Source of the DNA: an uncultured Faecalibacterium sp.
GTDB lineage: Bacteria > Bacillota > Clostridia > Oscillospirales > Ruminococcaceae
Direction: 5' to 3'
DNA length: 25,201 bases
NCBI GenBank assembly: GCA_934503275.1
Contig: CAKSVD010000025.1
Span: 1 to 25,201, forward strand
The notes below the pieces were generated by a model that had not been told where the DNA came from, searched no databases, and saw nothing but the letters and a program-made list of their open reading frames with translations. Of the stretch, positions 14,645 through 22,370 are shown piece by piece; the first letter of the stretch is position 1; each line of letters begins with the position of its first letter. A program made the translations under genes and the position numbers.

Positions 14645-14677
14645 ACTGTTACGACTGCAAACCACGCGGAGGGGTTC

Positions 14678-15613
14678 ATGAATATTACGGAACTGCGGTA
14701 TCTGGTAGCCATCATGAAATGGGGGTCGGTGTCGGCGGCGGCAAAGCAGCTATACGCGGCGCAGCCCAATGTGAGCAAGGCACTGAAGAACTTGGAAGAG
14801 GAATACGGGTTGCGCATCTTTGAGCGCTCCTCCACGGGCATGATCCCCACCGAACAGGGCAAACGGTTCATCCGGCAGGCGCAGCGGGTACTGCAGCAGG
14901 TGGACGAGTTGAAGCAGGAGGCGCACCAGCAGCGCAGCTGCGCCGAGCTGCGGGTGGTGCTGACCCATGCCACCTACGCCTCCTATGCGGCGGTGGATTT
15001 TTTGCAGCAGGCCGCCTGCAGCGAGCAGCTGCGGGTGCATATCCGGGAAAGCGGCGCCATTGAAGCTTTGGATTTTGTGCTGCGGCAGGGCTACCACATG
15101 GCGCTGCTGCGCTACGCCGCCGAGGACGAGGACTATTACCTGCGCTACTGCCAGCGCCACGGCCTGCGGCAGGAGCCTATCATGGAGTTTTCCTACCTGC
15201 TGCTCACCAGTCAGGACAGCCCGCTGGCGCGGCGGCAGGTGCAGAACCTTGACGAACTGAACGATTACATCGAGGTGCTGCACGGCGACACCCATCTGCC
15301 CGGGGAGGAGAGCACCGTTTCCCGCTGGGAGGTGAACCCCAACCGCCGCATCCATGTGTACGAGCGGTGCAGCCAGTTCTCCATTCTGCAAAACCTGCCC
15401 ACGGCCTATATGTGGTCGTCCCCCATGCCGCAGCGTGCGCTGGAGCAGTACCATCTGGCGCTGCATAATTGCCCGGCGCAGAAGCAGCAGATGCGGGACG
15501 TGCTGGTGTACCCGGAGCGGGAGCCTTTGCAGCCGGAGGAGCAGTTGTTTGTGCAGCTGCTGCACAAGCAGGCGGATGCCACCATCAAGGACAGCGGGTG
15601 GAAGAAGATTTGA
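14678..15613 (+). CDS. LysR family transcriptional regulator
   Basis: 311 residues. The N-terminal winged helix-turn-helix is MNITELRYLVAIMKWGSVSA, AAKQLYAAQPNVSKALKNLE and GLRIFERSSTGMIPTEQGK (1-66), with a linker helix to about 90. The rest is the two-lobed effector domain, more divergent than usual: it has an acidic AEDEDYY stretch near 147-153 and a polar Gln-rich C-terminus (PLQPEEQLFVQLLHKQ). The start is fixed by GGAGGGG 4 bases upstream; the frame is open further 5' but that part is leader and repeat. There is no divergent partner gene next to it (a MITE-like element lies upstream), so its target cannot be guessed from context. It could regulate cstA downstream, though 740 bases of repeat-rich DNA intervene. 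Confidence 0.9.
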   Translation: MNITELRYLVAIMKWGSVSAAAKQLYAAQPNVSKALKNLEEEYGLRIFERSSTGMIPTEQGKRFIRQAQRVLQQVDELKQEAHQQRSCAELRVVLTHATYASYAAVDFLQQAACSEQLRVHIRESGAIEALDFVLRQGYHMALLRYAAEDEDYYLRYCQRHGLRQEPIMEFSYLLLTSQDSPLARRQVQNLDELNDYIEVLHGDTHLPGEESTVSRWEVNPNRRIHVYERCSQFSILQNLPTAYMWSSPMPQRALEQYHLALHNCPAQKQQMRDVLVYPEREPLQPEEQLFVQLLHKQADATIKDSGWKKI

Positions 15614-15743
15614 AATGCGCGCCGCGTCTTCCGGGTTGCGGCACCCAGCATCCGCATCGTGCCTTGGGCGGCACGCGCGTCTTGCTGGCCGCTGCCCCAA
15701 CAACTCCTCCCTGTTTCCGCCGCTGGCGGCGGTCGTCGTTGTT

Positions 15744-15895
15744 GCAGCGGAAGAATTATTTTTATTTTCGGGCTGGCGGAGCGTCTGCGGACGCTCCGCC
15801 AGCCCATTTTCACAGGGTGGGGTCGTAAAGGCAAGCGGCAGCTGCCGCGCTTGTTTCCTGCGGAAACAGTCGCGCGGCGGGGAACGAACTCCCTC
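15744..15895 (+). repeat. Mosaic hairpin element, copy 2 (core without the 47-bp ends)
   Basis: It shares with 14303-14568 the GCGGAA...TTTTTAT lead-in, a perfect 16-bp hairpin with a TGCG loop (15770-15785 with 15790-15805), and the module TTTCAC...GGTCGTAAAG...GGCAGCTGC (from about 15808). It continues into different hairpins (CAAGCGG...CCGCGCTTG; GTTTCC-TGC-GGAAAC). Upstream, 15640-15743 has another large imperfect hairpin (CCGCTG...CAACAAC with GTTGTTGCAGCGG). The 15614-16357 gap otherwise holds no gene except the leader candidate before cstA. Confidence 0.7.
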
Positions 15896-15948
15896 AGTCA
15901 AAACCGGAAGCCTTGTGCTTGAGCTGGAAACTTTACCGCCATGCGAAA

Positions 15949-15997
15949 AGCTCCCCCTTTCGGGGGAGCTGGCATCGCGCAGCGATGACTGAGAGGG
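15949..15997 (+). repeat. Two-hairpin repeat, copy F
   Basis: AGCTCCCCC-TTTC-GGGGGAGCT (15949-15970), linker GGC, ATCGC-GCA-GCGAT (15974-15986), tail GACTGAGAGGG. This is a clean consensus member. Confidence 0.88.
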
Positions 15998-16188
15998 TTT
16001 CGCCAGCCCTTTTTCACGGGCGCTTTTCGTCCAAAATCCCACGTTTTGGGGAGAAAATTGCAAACGTTTAAGCAAAGTGCACAAAAAGACGGCGCAAAGT
16101 TTGGCGGGCACGGCTTTGACCGTTCCCGGGAGGAAGAACTTGAGAAACCACAAAACAAATTTAAACGCGCCAGCGCCGCAAAATTAAA

Positions 16189-16200
16189 GTTTGCGCAAAC
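16189..16200. promoter_or_regulatory. Palindrome upstream of cstA, possible operator
   Basis: GTTTGCGCAAAC is a perfect 12-bp palindrome in an AT-rich tract about 160 bases before cstA, near where the promoter should lie. No clean -35/-10 pair could be picked out, so operator function is only suggested. Confidence 0.3.
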
Positions 16201-16281
16201 AAATAAAAAAACAGCCATATACTTTTTGATATGGGAACTATACCTAAAAAATATTAACACAATTATGAAAAAGGTGTTAAC

Positions 16282-16320
16282 ATGAAGCCAGAGATCGGTC
16301 ATAGCCGCAGTATGGCATAA
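16282..16320 (+). CDS. Possible 12-residue leader peptide before cstA
   Basis: ATG...TAA encodes MKPEIGHSRSMA, with AAAAAGGTG upstream as a possible SD. The second half overlaps a stem AGCCGC (16303-16308) with GCGGCT (16328-16333), and the cstA SD follows 10 bases later. A short ORF whose translation would open a hairpin ahead of a carrier gene fits an attenuation or coupling leader, but the ORF may be accidental. Confidence 0.3.
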   Translation: MKPEIGHSRSMA

Positions 16321-16357
16321 GCTGTCGGCGGCTGAAATTCAAAAGGAGGTTTCTGGT

Positions 16358-17860
16358 ATGATTAGTTTCTTACTGTGTCTGGCGCTTCTGATCGTAGGCT
16401 ACTTTGTCTATGGTAAGATCGTGGACAACACGTTCGGACCGGACGACCGCGAAACTCCTGCTGTGCGCATCAACGATGGCGTTGACTACGTTGTGATGCC
16501 CCAGTGGAAGCTGTTCCTCGTCCAGCTGCTGAACATTGCAGGTCTGGGCCCCATCTTTGGTGCACTGCAGGGTGCTCTGTGGGGTCCCGTGGTGTTCCTG
16601 TGGATCACCTTCGGCACCATCTTTGCAGGTGGCGTGCATGACTACTTCTCCGGTATGATGAGCGAACGCAACGATGGCGCATCCATCGCTGAGGTCACCG
16701 GCAGATACCTTGGACCTGTGATGCAGAACATCATGCGTGTGTTCTCTGTGGTGCTGCTGATCATGGTCGGTACCGTGTTCGCAGTCGGCCCCGCAGGCCT
16801 GATCGTTACCCTGTGCAAGAACGGCGGTATGTCCGGTGTTGTGACCACCACCCTGTTCTGGCTGATCATCATTCTGGTGTATTACTTCATCGCAACCTTT
16901 ATCTCCATCGATGCCATCATCGGTAAGATCTACCCCCTGTTCGGCATCTGCCTGATCATCATGGCTGTGGGCGTTATCTTTGGTATCTTTACCAACCCCG
17001 CCTACACCATCCCCGAGATCTGGGCAAACTTCAGCAATATGCACCCCTCTAACACTCCTATCTGGAGTTTCATGTTCATCACCGTTGCCTGTGGTGCTAT
17101 CTCTGGCTTCCACTCCACCCAGTCGCCTCTGATGGCTCGCTGCATGAAGAGTGAGAAGCAGGGTCACTTCGTATTCTACGGTGCAATGGTCAGCGAGGGC
17201 ATCATCGCTCTGATCTGGGCGGCTGCCGGCTGCGCACTGTACACCATCACCGACGGCAAGATGGTCGGTCTGGCCGAGGCTCTGGCTGCCGGTCAGTCTG
17301 CCGCTATCTACGACGTCTGCCTCAAGACCATGGGTAAGGTTGGCGTGGCACTGGCTATGATCGGTGTCGTTATCTGCCCCATCACCTCTGGTGATACCGC
17401 CTTCCGTTCCGCTCGTCTGACCCTGTCCGACTGGCTCAAGATCGATCAGGACAGCTACGTAAACCGCCTGAAGCTGTGCATCCCCGTGCTGGGCGTTGGT
17501 GCCTTCCTTGGCATCGGCAACGCACTGGGCTTCATCAACTACACCGTCATCTGGCGTTACTTCAGCTGGACCAACCAGACGCTGGCTATGATCGTCCTGT
17601 GGGCTGCTTCCATGTACCTGTTCAAGGAGAAGAAGAACTTCTGGATCACCGCCGTGCCTGCTACCTTCATGAGCGCTGTGTCCTGCACCTACTTCGTGCT
17701 GGCTCCCGAGTGCCTGGGCAAGATGATCAACACCTATGCGGACGGCAAGCTGGTGGCTTACAACACCGCCGTTGCTTACCCCATCGGCATCGTCTTTGCC
17801 ATCGCAATGCTGGCTCTGTTCCTCCATGCTACCAAGAAGAACTCTACTTCCAAGGCATAA
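16358..17860 (+). CDS. cstA: Carbon starvation CstA family transporter
   Basis: 500 residues with about 13 hydrophobic helices; an inner-membrane carrier of the CstA/BtsT family, members of which take up pyruvate or peptides. Diagnostic segments: LLNIAGLGPIFGALQGALWG, TIFAGGVHDYFSGMMSER and GASIAEVTGRYLG, the CstA core around helices 2-4. VISPITSGDTA-like VVICPITSGDTAFRSARL lies near 345-362. It is shorter than the 700-residue E. coli CstA and lacks its long C-terminal extension, as is normal for clostridial members. GGAGG is 8 bases before the ATG. Codon use is very biased (CTG, GGT, ATC), unlike neighbours, suggesting high expression. Monocistronic, with a strong terminator. Substrate (pyruvate, amino acids or peptides) cannot be set from sequence. 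Confidence 0.93.
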   Translation: MISFLLCLALLIVGYFVYGKIVDNTFGPDDRETPAVRINDGVDYVVMPQWKLFLVQLLNIAGLGPIFGALQGALWGPVVFLWITFGTIFAGGVHDYFSGMMSERNDGASIAEVTGRYLGPVMQNIMRVFSVVLLIMVGTVFAVGPAGLIVTLCKNGGMSGVVTTTLFWLIIILVYYFIATFISIDAIIGKIYPLFGICLIIMAVGVIFGIFTNPAYTIPEIWANFSNMHPSNTPIWSFMFITVACGAISGFHSTQSPLMARCMKSEKQGHFVFYGAMVSEGIIALIWAAAGCALYTITDGKMVGLAEALAAGQSAAIYDVCLKTMGKVGVALAMIGVVICPITSGDTAFRSARLTLSDWLKIDQDSYVNRLKLCIPVLGVGAFLGIGNALGFINYTVIWRYFSWTNQTLAMIVLWAASMYLFKEKKNFWITAVPATFMSAVSCTYFVLAPECLGKMINTYADGKLVAYNTAVAYPIGIVFAIAMLALFLHATKKNSTSKA

Positions 17861-17894
17861 GGAACTGACGGCTCCATATTTCCGTAAGTAACCT

Positions 17895-17938
17895 GCGCCC
17901 GCCGCTGCCTGACCGTACAGCGGCGGGCGCTGTTTTTT
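17895..17938 (+). terminator. Intrinsic terminator of cstA
   Basis: A 13-bp GC stem (17895-17907 with 17918-17930) is followed by TG and six T. Confidence 0.93.
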
Positions 17939-18016
17939 AAAAATCAAGGCTTGCAATTGCCTCCGTCCCGTGGGAAAATAGGGGCGTAGAATTTATAGCA
18001 AAGAAGGGAACTACCC

Positions 18017-19033
18017 ATGATTTTCAAACCCGCACAGCTGGGCATGGCAAAGCTTGACCCGCAGGAGTTGGAGGCAGACAAAAAAGCCTGCCGTAAGATC
18101 GGCCCCTGCGGCGTAGGCAAAAAGGCGCTGTACCTGAACAGCTTTTACATCGACCGCCGCTATTATCTGCCCTACGGCAGCATCACCCGGGTGTTCAAGC
18201 GGGTGGCTATGAGCTCCGGCGGCTTTTCCGGCAAGGGCGTGTTTGCCTCCATGGCCTATCTTGTGGTGGAGTACGACGGCGGCAAGCAGAAGCAGTGCAA
18301 CTTCAAGGACGAGCGGGACGTGGACGCCCTGCTGGAGGTGCTTGCCAAGGAGCAGCCGCAGCTGCATCTGCTGAGCGCCGCCGGTGAGCAGGCGCTGGAG
18401 AAAAAGGCCGCCGAAAAGGCCGCTCGCAAGCTGCCGGAGCTTTCCGAGGACGCGCAGCACAGCCTTACCGTGCTGCGCCGGGCAAAGGAGTATCTGGACG
18501 CAAAGCCGGAACTTTCCGCAGAGTTGAGCGCCGCCGAGCGCCGCAAGCGTGCGCAGCTGCAAAGCAAGCCGGTGTACCGGTATGTGGCGCTGGCTATCTT
18601 TGTGCTGGGCGTTGTGGCTGCAGCCTACGGCCTGTATTCGGTGTTCAGCCACACCGGCAGCTACGGCGTGTACTTTGCGCTGTTCGGCTTTGCCGCCATC
18701 TTCCTGTTTTCCAGCTACAATATGCTGCCCACCGCCCACAATAACAACAACGCCATCATGAAGCGTGCAGACAAGGCCGAAGCCGCCATGGCAGAGTATG
18801 TCAAGCACTACCCCCACGGCGCTTTCCCGGTGGCAAGCTGGTATGCCCACCCCATCGTGCTCAAGCAGATGATGGACGCCGTGGAGGAGGGCCGCGCCGT
18901 CACCGTGCCCGAGGCACTGGATGCGGTCAAGGCACGCCTGAAGAGCCTGAACGCAGACGTGCAGGTGGAGCAGGAGGAATACGACGAGGTGGTGGTCATC
19001 AAGGCCCTGTTCCTCAACCACGATTATCAGTAA
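18017..19033 (+). CDS. Two-TM membrane protein of unknown function
   Basis: 338 residues. The N-terminal 115 residues are soluble and strand-rich (KKALYLNSFYIDRRYYLPYGSI, then AYLVVEYDGGK), reminiscent of PH-like membrane-associated domains. A charged, Ala/Glu-rich helical stretch follows (about 120-180). Two membrane helices then come (188-209 and 216-236), and a cytosolic helical tail of about 100 residues rich in acidic residues. I do not recognise a named family; an AAHNNNNA-type polar turn (TAHNNNNAIMKR, 239-250) follows the second helix. SD AAGGGAA lies 5-6 bases upstream. It stands alone between two terminators. A role in envelope sensing or scaffolding is possible but not supported by motifs. 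Confidence 0.75.
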   Translation: MIFKPAQLGMAKLDPQELEADKKACRKIGPCGVGKKALYLNSFYIDRRYYLPYGSITRVFKRVAMSSGGFSGKGVFASMAYLVVEYDGGKQKQCNFKDERDVDALLEVLAKEQPQLHLLSAAGEQALEKKAAEKAARKLPELSEDAQHSLTVLRRAKEYLDAKPELSAELSAAERRKRAQLQSKPVYRYVALAIFVLGVVAAAYGLYSVFSHTGSYGVYFALFGFAAIFLFSSYNMLPTAHNNNNAIMKRADKAEAAMAEYVKHYPHGAFPVASWYAHPIVLKQMMDAVEEGRAVTVPEALDAVKARLKSLNADVQVEQEEYDEVVVIKALFLNHDYQ

Positions 19034-19045
19034 AAGCAGAAAAGT

Positions 19046-19081
19046 AAAATGCCGGGCAGTCCGCAGACTGTCCGGCATTTT
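19046..19081. terminator. Bidirectional intrinsic terminator
   Basis: A 16-bp stem with one G-T pair (19046-19061 with 19066-19081), loop CGCA, then TGTTTTT. It serves the membrane protein gene and the convergent LysR gene. Confidence 0.9.
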
Positions 19082-19096
19082 GTTTTTAACTGGGGG

Positions 19097-20014
19097 TCAG
19101 ATCAGCGCCTCCATCCGCAGCGGGTCGGGGTGATGGGCGTACCTCTGCTTGGCGATCTCGATAAAGGACTGCACCTCCAGCCGGGGTGCGTGGCGCATGG
19201 CGGCGATCTCCACCGTCACCGGGGGAAAGTCCAGCAGCGGCACCTTGACGATGCCCGGGATCACCGCTGTGGACAGGCAGGGCACAATGGACATAGCAGT
19301 GCCCATCTGGATCATGATCAGCGCACCCTCAAAGCTGGGGGTGATCTTGCTGCAATCCACCCCCACCTGCGCCAGCTGCTCCAGCGACGGCCCCTGACAG
19401 GCGGACAGAAAGCTGTCGAACGCGCCGGAGGACACCACGCTCTGCCCCTTCAGGTCTGCCAGATGCAGCGCCCGCCGGTCGGCAAGGGGAGAGTTGGGGT
19501 TCATCAGCACATGGTACCCCAGCGAGAACAGGGGCGTAAAGGAGATGTCCCGGTCGCGGGAGTGCTCGGTGGCGTAGAAGAAGCCGATATCCAGCTGCCC
19601 GGAGCGCAGCTGTTCCAGCGGGCGTCGGTTGTCCTGCGGCACAACGTCCACGCAGGCGTTGGGAAACTGGTGCTGGAACTCGGCCAGAATGCTGGAAAAG
19701 GTGCTGTAATCGAACAGCTGCCGCAGCCCGACTGTCAGGTGGGAGCGGTCGGCATCCTGAATATCCTGCGCCTTCTTCAGCGCCTGCCGGCCAAAGCTGG
19801 TCATCTGCACCATGTCCAGATAAAAGGACTGCCCGGCGGCGGTCAGCTTGGTGCGGCGGGTGGTGCGCTCGAACAGGTGCAGCCCGGTCTCCTTTTCCAG
19901 CGCGTTGATCTGGTAGGTGATGGCGGGCTGGGTGGTGAACAGCCGCTCGGCAGCTGCGCTGAAATTCAACTCCTCTGATACGGCAATAAAGCACTCCAAC
20001 TGGTAAATCGTCAT
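19097..20014 (-). CDS. LysR family transcriptional regulator, divergent from a flavin reductase
   Basis: 305 residues from ATG 20014. The HTH is MTIYQLECFIAVSEELNFSA, AAERLFTTQPAITYQINALE and GLHLFERTTRRTKLTAAGQ (1-66), a textbook LysR N-terminus. The effector domain has SHLTVGLRQLF, GQLDIGFFYATEH and AMSIVPCLS, the expected ligand-cleft segments. The frame is open 54 codons further upstream, but that DNA carries the divergent promoters, and AAGGAGG lies 11 bases before the chosen ATG. The intergenic region contains a T-N11-A inverted repeat well placed for control of both promoters. By the usual rule for divergent LysR pairs it should sense the substrate or product of the flavin reductase and activate it. 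Confidence 0.92.
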   Translation of the reverse strand: MTIYQLECFIAVSEELNFSAAAERLFTTQPAITYQINALEKETGLHLFERTTRRTKLTAAGQSFYLDMVQMTSFGRQALKKAQDIQDADRSHLTVGLRQLFDYSTFSSILAEFQHQFPNACVDVVPQDNRRPLEQLRSGQLDIGFFYATEHSRDRDISFTPLFSLGYHVLMNPNSPLADRRALHLADLKGQSVVSSGAFDSFLSACQGPSLEQLAQVGVDCSKITPSFEGALIMIQMGTAMSIVPCLSTAVIPGIVKVPLLDFPPVTVEIAAMRHAPRLEVQSFIEIAKQRYAHHPDPLRMEALI

Positions 20015-20054
20015 AGAACGGCGCGCCTCCTTGTGTAAAAAGCTGGTCATCTTT

Positions 20055-20083
20055 ATTATACAGGATTCCTTACAGGCCGTAAA
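20055..20083 (-). promoter_or_regulatory. Promoter of the divergent LysR gene
   Basis: Minus strand TTTACG (20083-20078), 17-base spacer, perfect TATAAT (20060-20055). The LysR box begins 8 bases upstream of this -35, fitting autoregulation. Confidence 0.65.
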
Positions 20084-20090
20084 GAGAATT

Positions 20091-20115
20091 GATTTATAAA
20101 GAGATTTGATAAATC
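20091..20115. promoter_or_regulatory. LysR-type operator (T-N11-A inverted repeat)
   Basis: GATTTAT (20091-20097), 11 bases, ATAAATC (20109-20115): a 7-bp perfect inverted repeat of T-N11-A form. Its centre is about 65 bases before the predicted start of the flavin reductase transcript, the classical recognition-site position for LysR activators. Confidence 0.65.
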
Positions 20116-20132
20116 TGGACACAAATTTGTAT

Positions 20133-20161
20133 TTCACACGGGGACAAAACTTTGCTATAAT
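20133..20161 (+). promoter_or_regulatory. Promoter of the flavin reductase gene
   Basis: TTCACA (20133-20138), 17-base spacer, perfect TATAAT (20156-20161). A purine-rich leader of about 70 bases leads to the SD AAAGG. Confidence 0.75.
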
Positions 20162-20238
20162 CGTATCAATGTTCAAAATGCACGAAGGAACAGGAAAAAC
20201 GCAAAAAAGAAGAGAAAAGAAAAAGAAAGGCGAACCTT

Positions 20239-22152
20239 ATGGCTAAGATCTCTCGTCGCAACTTTATGCGCGGTGCCGCTGTGGGCACCATGGGCGCAGC
20301 TGCTGCCGGTCTGCTGACCGCCTGCGGCAACTCCGCTTCCAGCACTACCAGTGCTCCCGCTTCCTCCGCAGCTTCCTCTGCTGCCTCCTCCGCTGTGACC
20401 AAGCCCTCCTCCCCGGTAGACGGCAAGTACGTCACCAAGGCTATGGGTCACGAAAGCTGGGTGCACGTTGCCACCACCTTCTTTGACGGCAAGATCACTG
20501 CCTGTGAGGTGCTGTCTCACGAGGAGACCATCGGCATCGGCAACTATGCCTGCTCCCGCATCCCTGCCGCTATCGTAGAGCACCAGAGCATCAACGTGCC
20601 CAACCTGCGCGGCTCCTCCATCACCTCCATGGCTGTCAAGGCAGCTGTGAAGGAGGCCATCGAACTGGCCGGTTATAACGTGGACGACTTCTCCAAGGAG
20701 GTCACCATCGCAGCTTCCAACGAGGTCATCGAGGAAGAGGCTGATGTCGTCATCATGGGTGCCGGCACCTCCGGCCTGACCTGCGCCTGCCGCCTGCTGG
20801 AGGCCGGTTACAGCGTCATTCTGGTGGAGAAGCGCGATATCCCCGGCGGCTCCATGTCCATGACCTACGGCGGCGTTGCCACCGCAGGCTCCAAGCTGCA
20901 GTACAACTACGATGTGGACGGCAGCTTCCGCAGCTCTGCCATGGGCACGCTGGAGGGTATGATGAACTTCTGGCAGACCATGGAGAAGTACCACCGCACC
21001 GAGTTCTTCAACGGTGAAATGCCCTACATGACCAAGCAGTACACCGTCGCCGGCGATCTGGTGGACTGGATGGCAGGCATCGGCATCGGCTTCAACACCA
21101 TGGGCAACTACGAAAGCGCTACCCAGTACGGCGCTTCCACCCCGTATCTGGCACCCGGCTGCTACGAGGGCGGCGCAGGCTACGCCATGATGTTCATGGC
21201 ACAGCGCGTGGAAAAGTACGAGAAGGGCAAGATCATCTACTCCACCAGCGTCACCGACCTGATCAAGGACGAGAGCGGCCGTGTTGTCGGCTTCCACGCC
21301 AAGGGCGAGAACGGCGCAAGCTACACCCTGCGCGGCAAGGCGGTCTGCCTTGCTTCCGGCGGCTTTGCCAAGAACCCCGAAATGCTGAAGAAGTACAGCC
21401 CCGACTACGCCGACTTCTTCTTCAACTGCGCTTCCAGCATGACCGGTGAGGGCATCCAGATGGGTATTGACGCCGGCGGCTATGTGGAGTGCGAAAACCG
21501 TGCTCTGCCCGCCTTCCTGTCCAGCTACAAGAGCAAGTTCGAGCTGGCCTTCATCCACCAGTCTGCCCCCGGCATCATGGTCAACATCAAGGGCGACAAC
21601 ATCGGCAACATCGTCTCCGATAACCACTACACCATGGCCAAGGCAAAGCTGAACAAGGACAACGGCGATACCTTCTACTATGTGTTCGACGAGTCCTCTG
21701 CCGTCAAGCTGCGCGACAGCGAGGCCTACGGCTTCAACGGTTACGTTGCCATGTTCGAGAAGGGCGAGGCTGTGCACTACGACAGCGTGGAGAAGGCTTC
21801 CGAGGAGCTGAACCTGCCCAATCTGGCAGACGCCATCGAGGCAAACAACGCCGCCGCTCTGGCCGGTGAGCCCGATGAGTTCGGCCGCCGCAACTGCCCC
21901 TACATCGAGACCCGCGACGGTCTGTGGGCCATCCGCGTTGACCCCACCTTCTACCTGACCACCGCAGGCCTGGCCATCGACACCGATTGCCACGTCCTGA
22001 CCGAGGATAAGAAGGCTATTCCCGGCCTGTACGCTGCCGGCGACGTCTGCGGCTCCATCGAGGAGAAGGACGCCAAGCAGTACGGCATGGGCTTCGACGC
22101 CGCTCTGACCTACGGCTACATCATGGGCGAGACCCTGAAGAAGGAGATCTGA
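20239..22152 (+). CDS. Exported flavin-dependent reductase (FMN-binding plus FAD_binding_2), fumarate-reductase-like
   Basis: 637 residues. The N-terminus has a twin-Arg motif SRRNFMR (5-11), a hydrophobic stretch and a lipobox LTAC (C29), so it is probably a Tat-exported lipoprotein, with a Ser/Ala linker (31-58). An FMN-binding domain (about 60-145) includes RGSSITS (124-130), in place of the usual ApbE target SGAT. The flavoprotein domain starts with VVIMGAGTSGL (170-180; Rossmann GxGxxG) and E197, continues with GGSMSMTYGG, and ends TAGLAIDT...GLYAAGDVCG. The architecture matches extracellular respiratory reductases (fumarate, urocanate and other enoate or metabolite acceptors). The HGxNRLGG-type Arg motif of fumarate reductases is replaced by EEKDAKQYGMGF, so fumarate is not a safe substrate call. 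Codons suggest high expression; controlled by the divergent LysR. Confidence 0.9.
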   Translation: MAKISRRNFMRGAAVGTMGAAAAGLLTACGNSASSTTSAPASSAASSAASSAVTKPSSPVDGKYVTKAMGHESWVHVATTFFDGKITACEVLSHEETIGIGNYACSRIPAAIVEHQSINVPNLRGSSITSMAVKAAVKEAIELAGYNVDDFSKEVTIAASNEVIEEEADVVIMGAGTSGLTCACRLLEAGYSVILVEKRDIPGGSMSMTYGGVATAGSKLQYNYDVDGSFRSSAMGTLEGMMNFWQTMEKYHRTEFFNGEMPYMTKQYTVAGDLVDWMAGIGIGFNTMGNYESATQYGASTPYLAPGCYEGGAGYAMMFMAQRVEKYEKGKIIYSTSVTDLIKDESGRVVGFHAKGENGASYTLRGKAVCLASGGFAKNPEMLKKYSPDYADFFFNCASSMTGEGIQMGIDAGGYVECENRALPAFLSSYKSKFELAFIHQSAPGIMVNIKGDNIGNIVSDNHYTMAKAKLNKDNGDTFYYVFDESSAVKLRDSEAYGFNGYVAMFEKGEAVHYDSVEKASEELNLPNLADAIEANNAAALAGEPDEFGRRNCPYIETRDGLWAIRVDPTFYLTTAGLAIDTDCHVLTEDKKAIPGLYAAGDVCGSIEEKDAKQYGMGFDAALTYGYIMGETLKKEI

Positions 22153-22185
22153 GCTGCGCTCTGACCCCCTGACAAAAGCATAAAC

Positions 22186-22221
22186 AAAGGGCTGCTGCAC
22201 AAACCGTGCAGCAGCCCTTTT
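22186..22221 (+). terminator. Intrinsic terminator of the flavin reductase gene
   Basis: A perfect 15-bp stem (22186-22200 with 22206-22220), loop AAACC, T-run. It is near-identical in its core to the tRNA terminator at 23847-23881 (CTGCTGCAC/GTGCAGCAG). Confidence 0.9.
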
Positions 22222-22267
22222 GCGTGGGAGAAAACTTCCTCAGTTGCCTGACCCATTCCGTAAAAAA

Positions 22268-22367
22268 GGATACCGGAGCGTCCGCAGACGCTCCGGTATC
22301 CCGAAATTAAAAATCAATCTTCCGCTGAAAATGCGCAAAGCAAACGCGGCGCGCATTCCAAATCGTC
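22268..22367 (-). repeat. Mosaic hairpin element, copy 3 (one 47-bp end plus hairpin)
   Basis: Minus-strand copy of the left half of the element at 14303: the 47-bp end occupies 22321-22367, the T-rich link follows, then a perfect 15-bp hairpin (22268-22282 with 22287-22301, loop CGCA). Similarity stops after the hairpin. The outer end lies 3 bases from the stop codon of the MATE gene at 22371. Confidence 0.75.
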
Positions 22368-22370
22368 CTC

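Noticed and set aside
14351..14677. 109-codon N-terminal extension of the LysR protein at 14678
   Set aside because: The extension runs through the MITE-like element and the promoter; the internal ATG has a strong SD and begins a canonical LysR HTH.
20173..22200. 675-codon open frame antisense to the flavin reductase gene
   Set aside because: Composed of Gly/Val/His/Ala-rich shadow sequence; the sense strand has signal peptide, Rossmann motif, SD and promoter.
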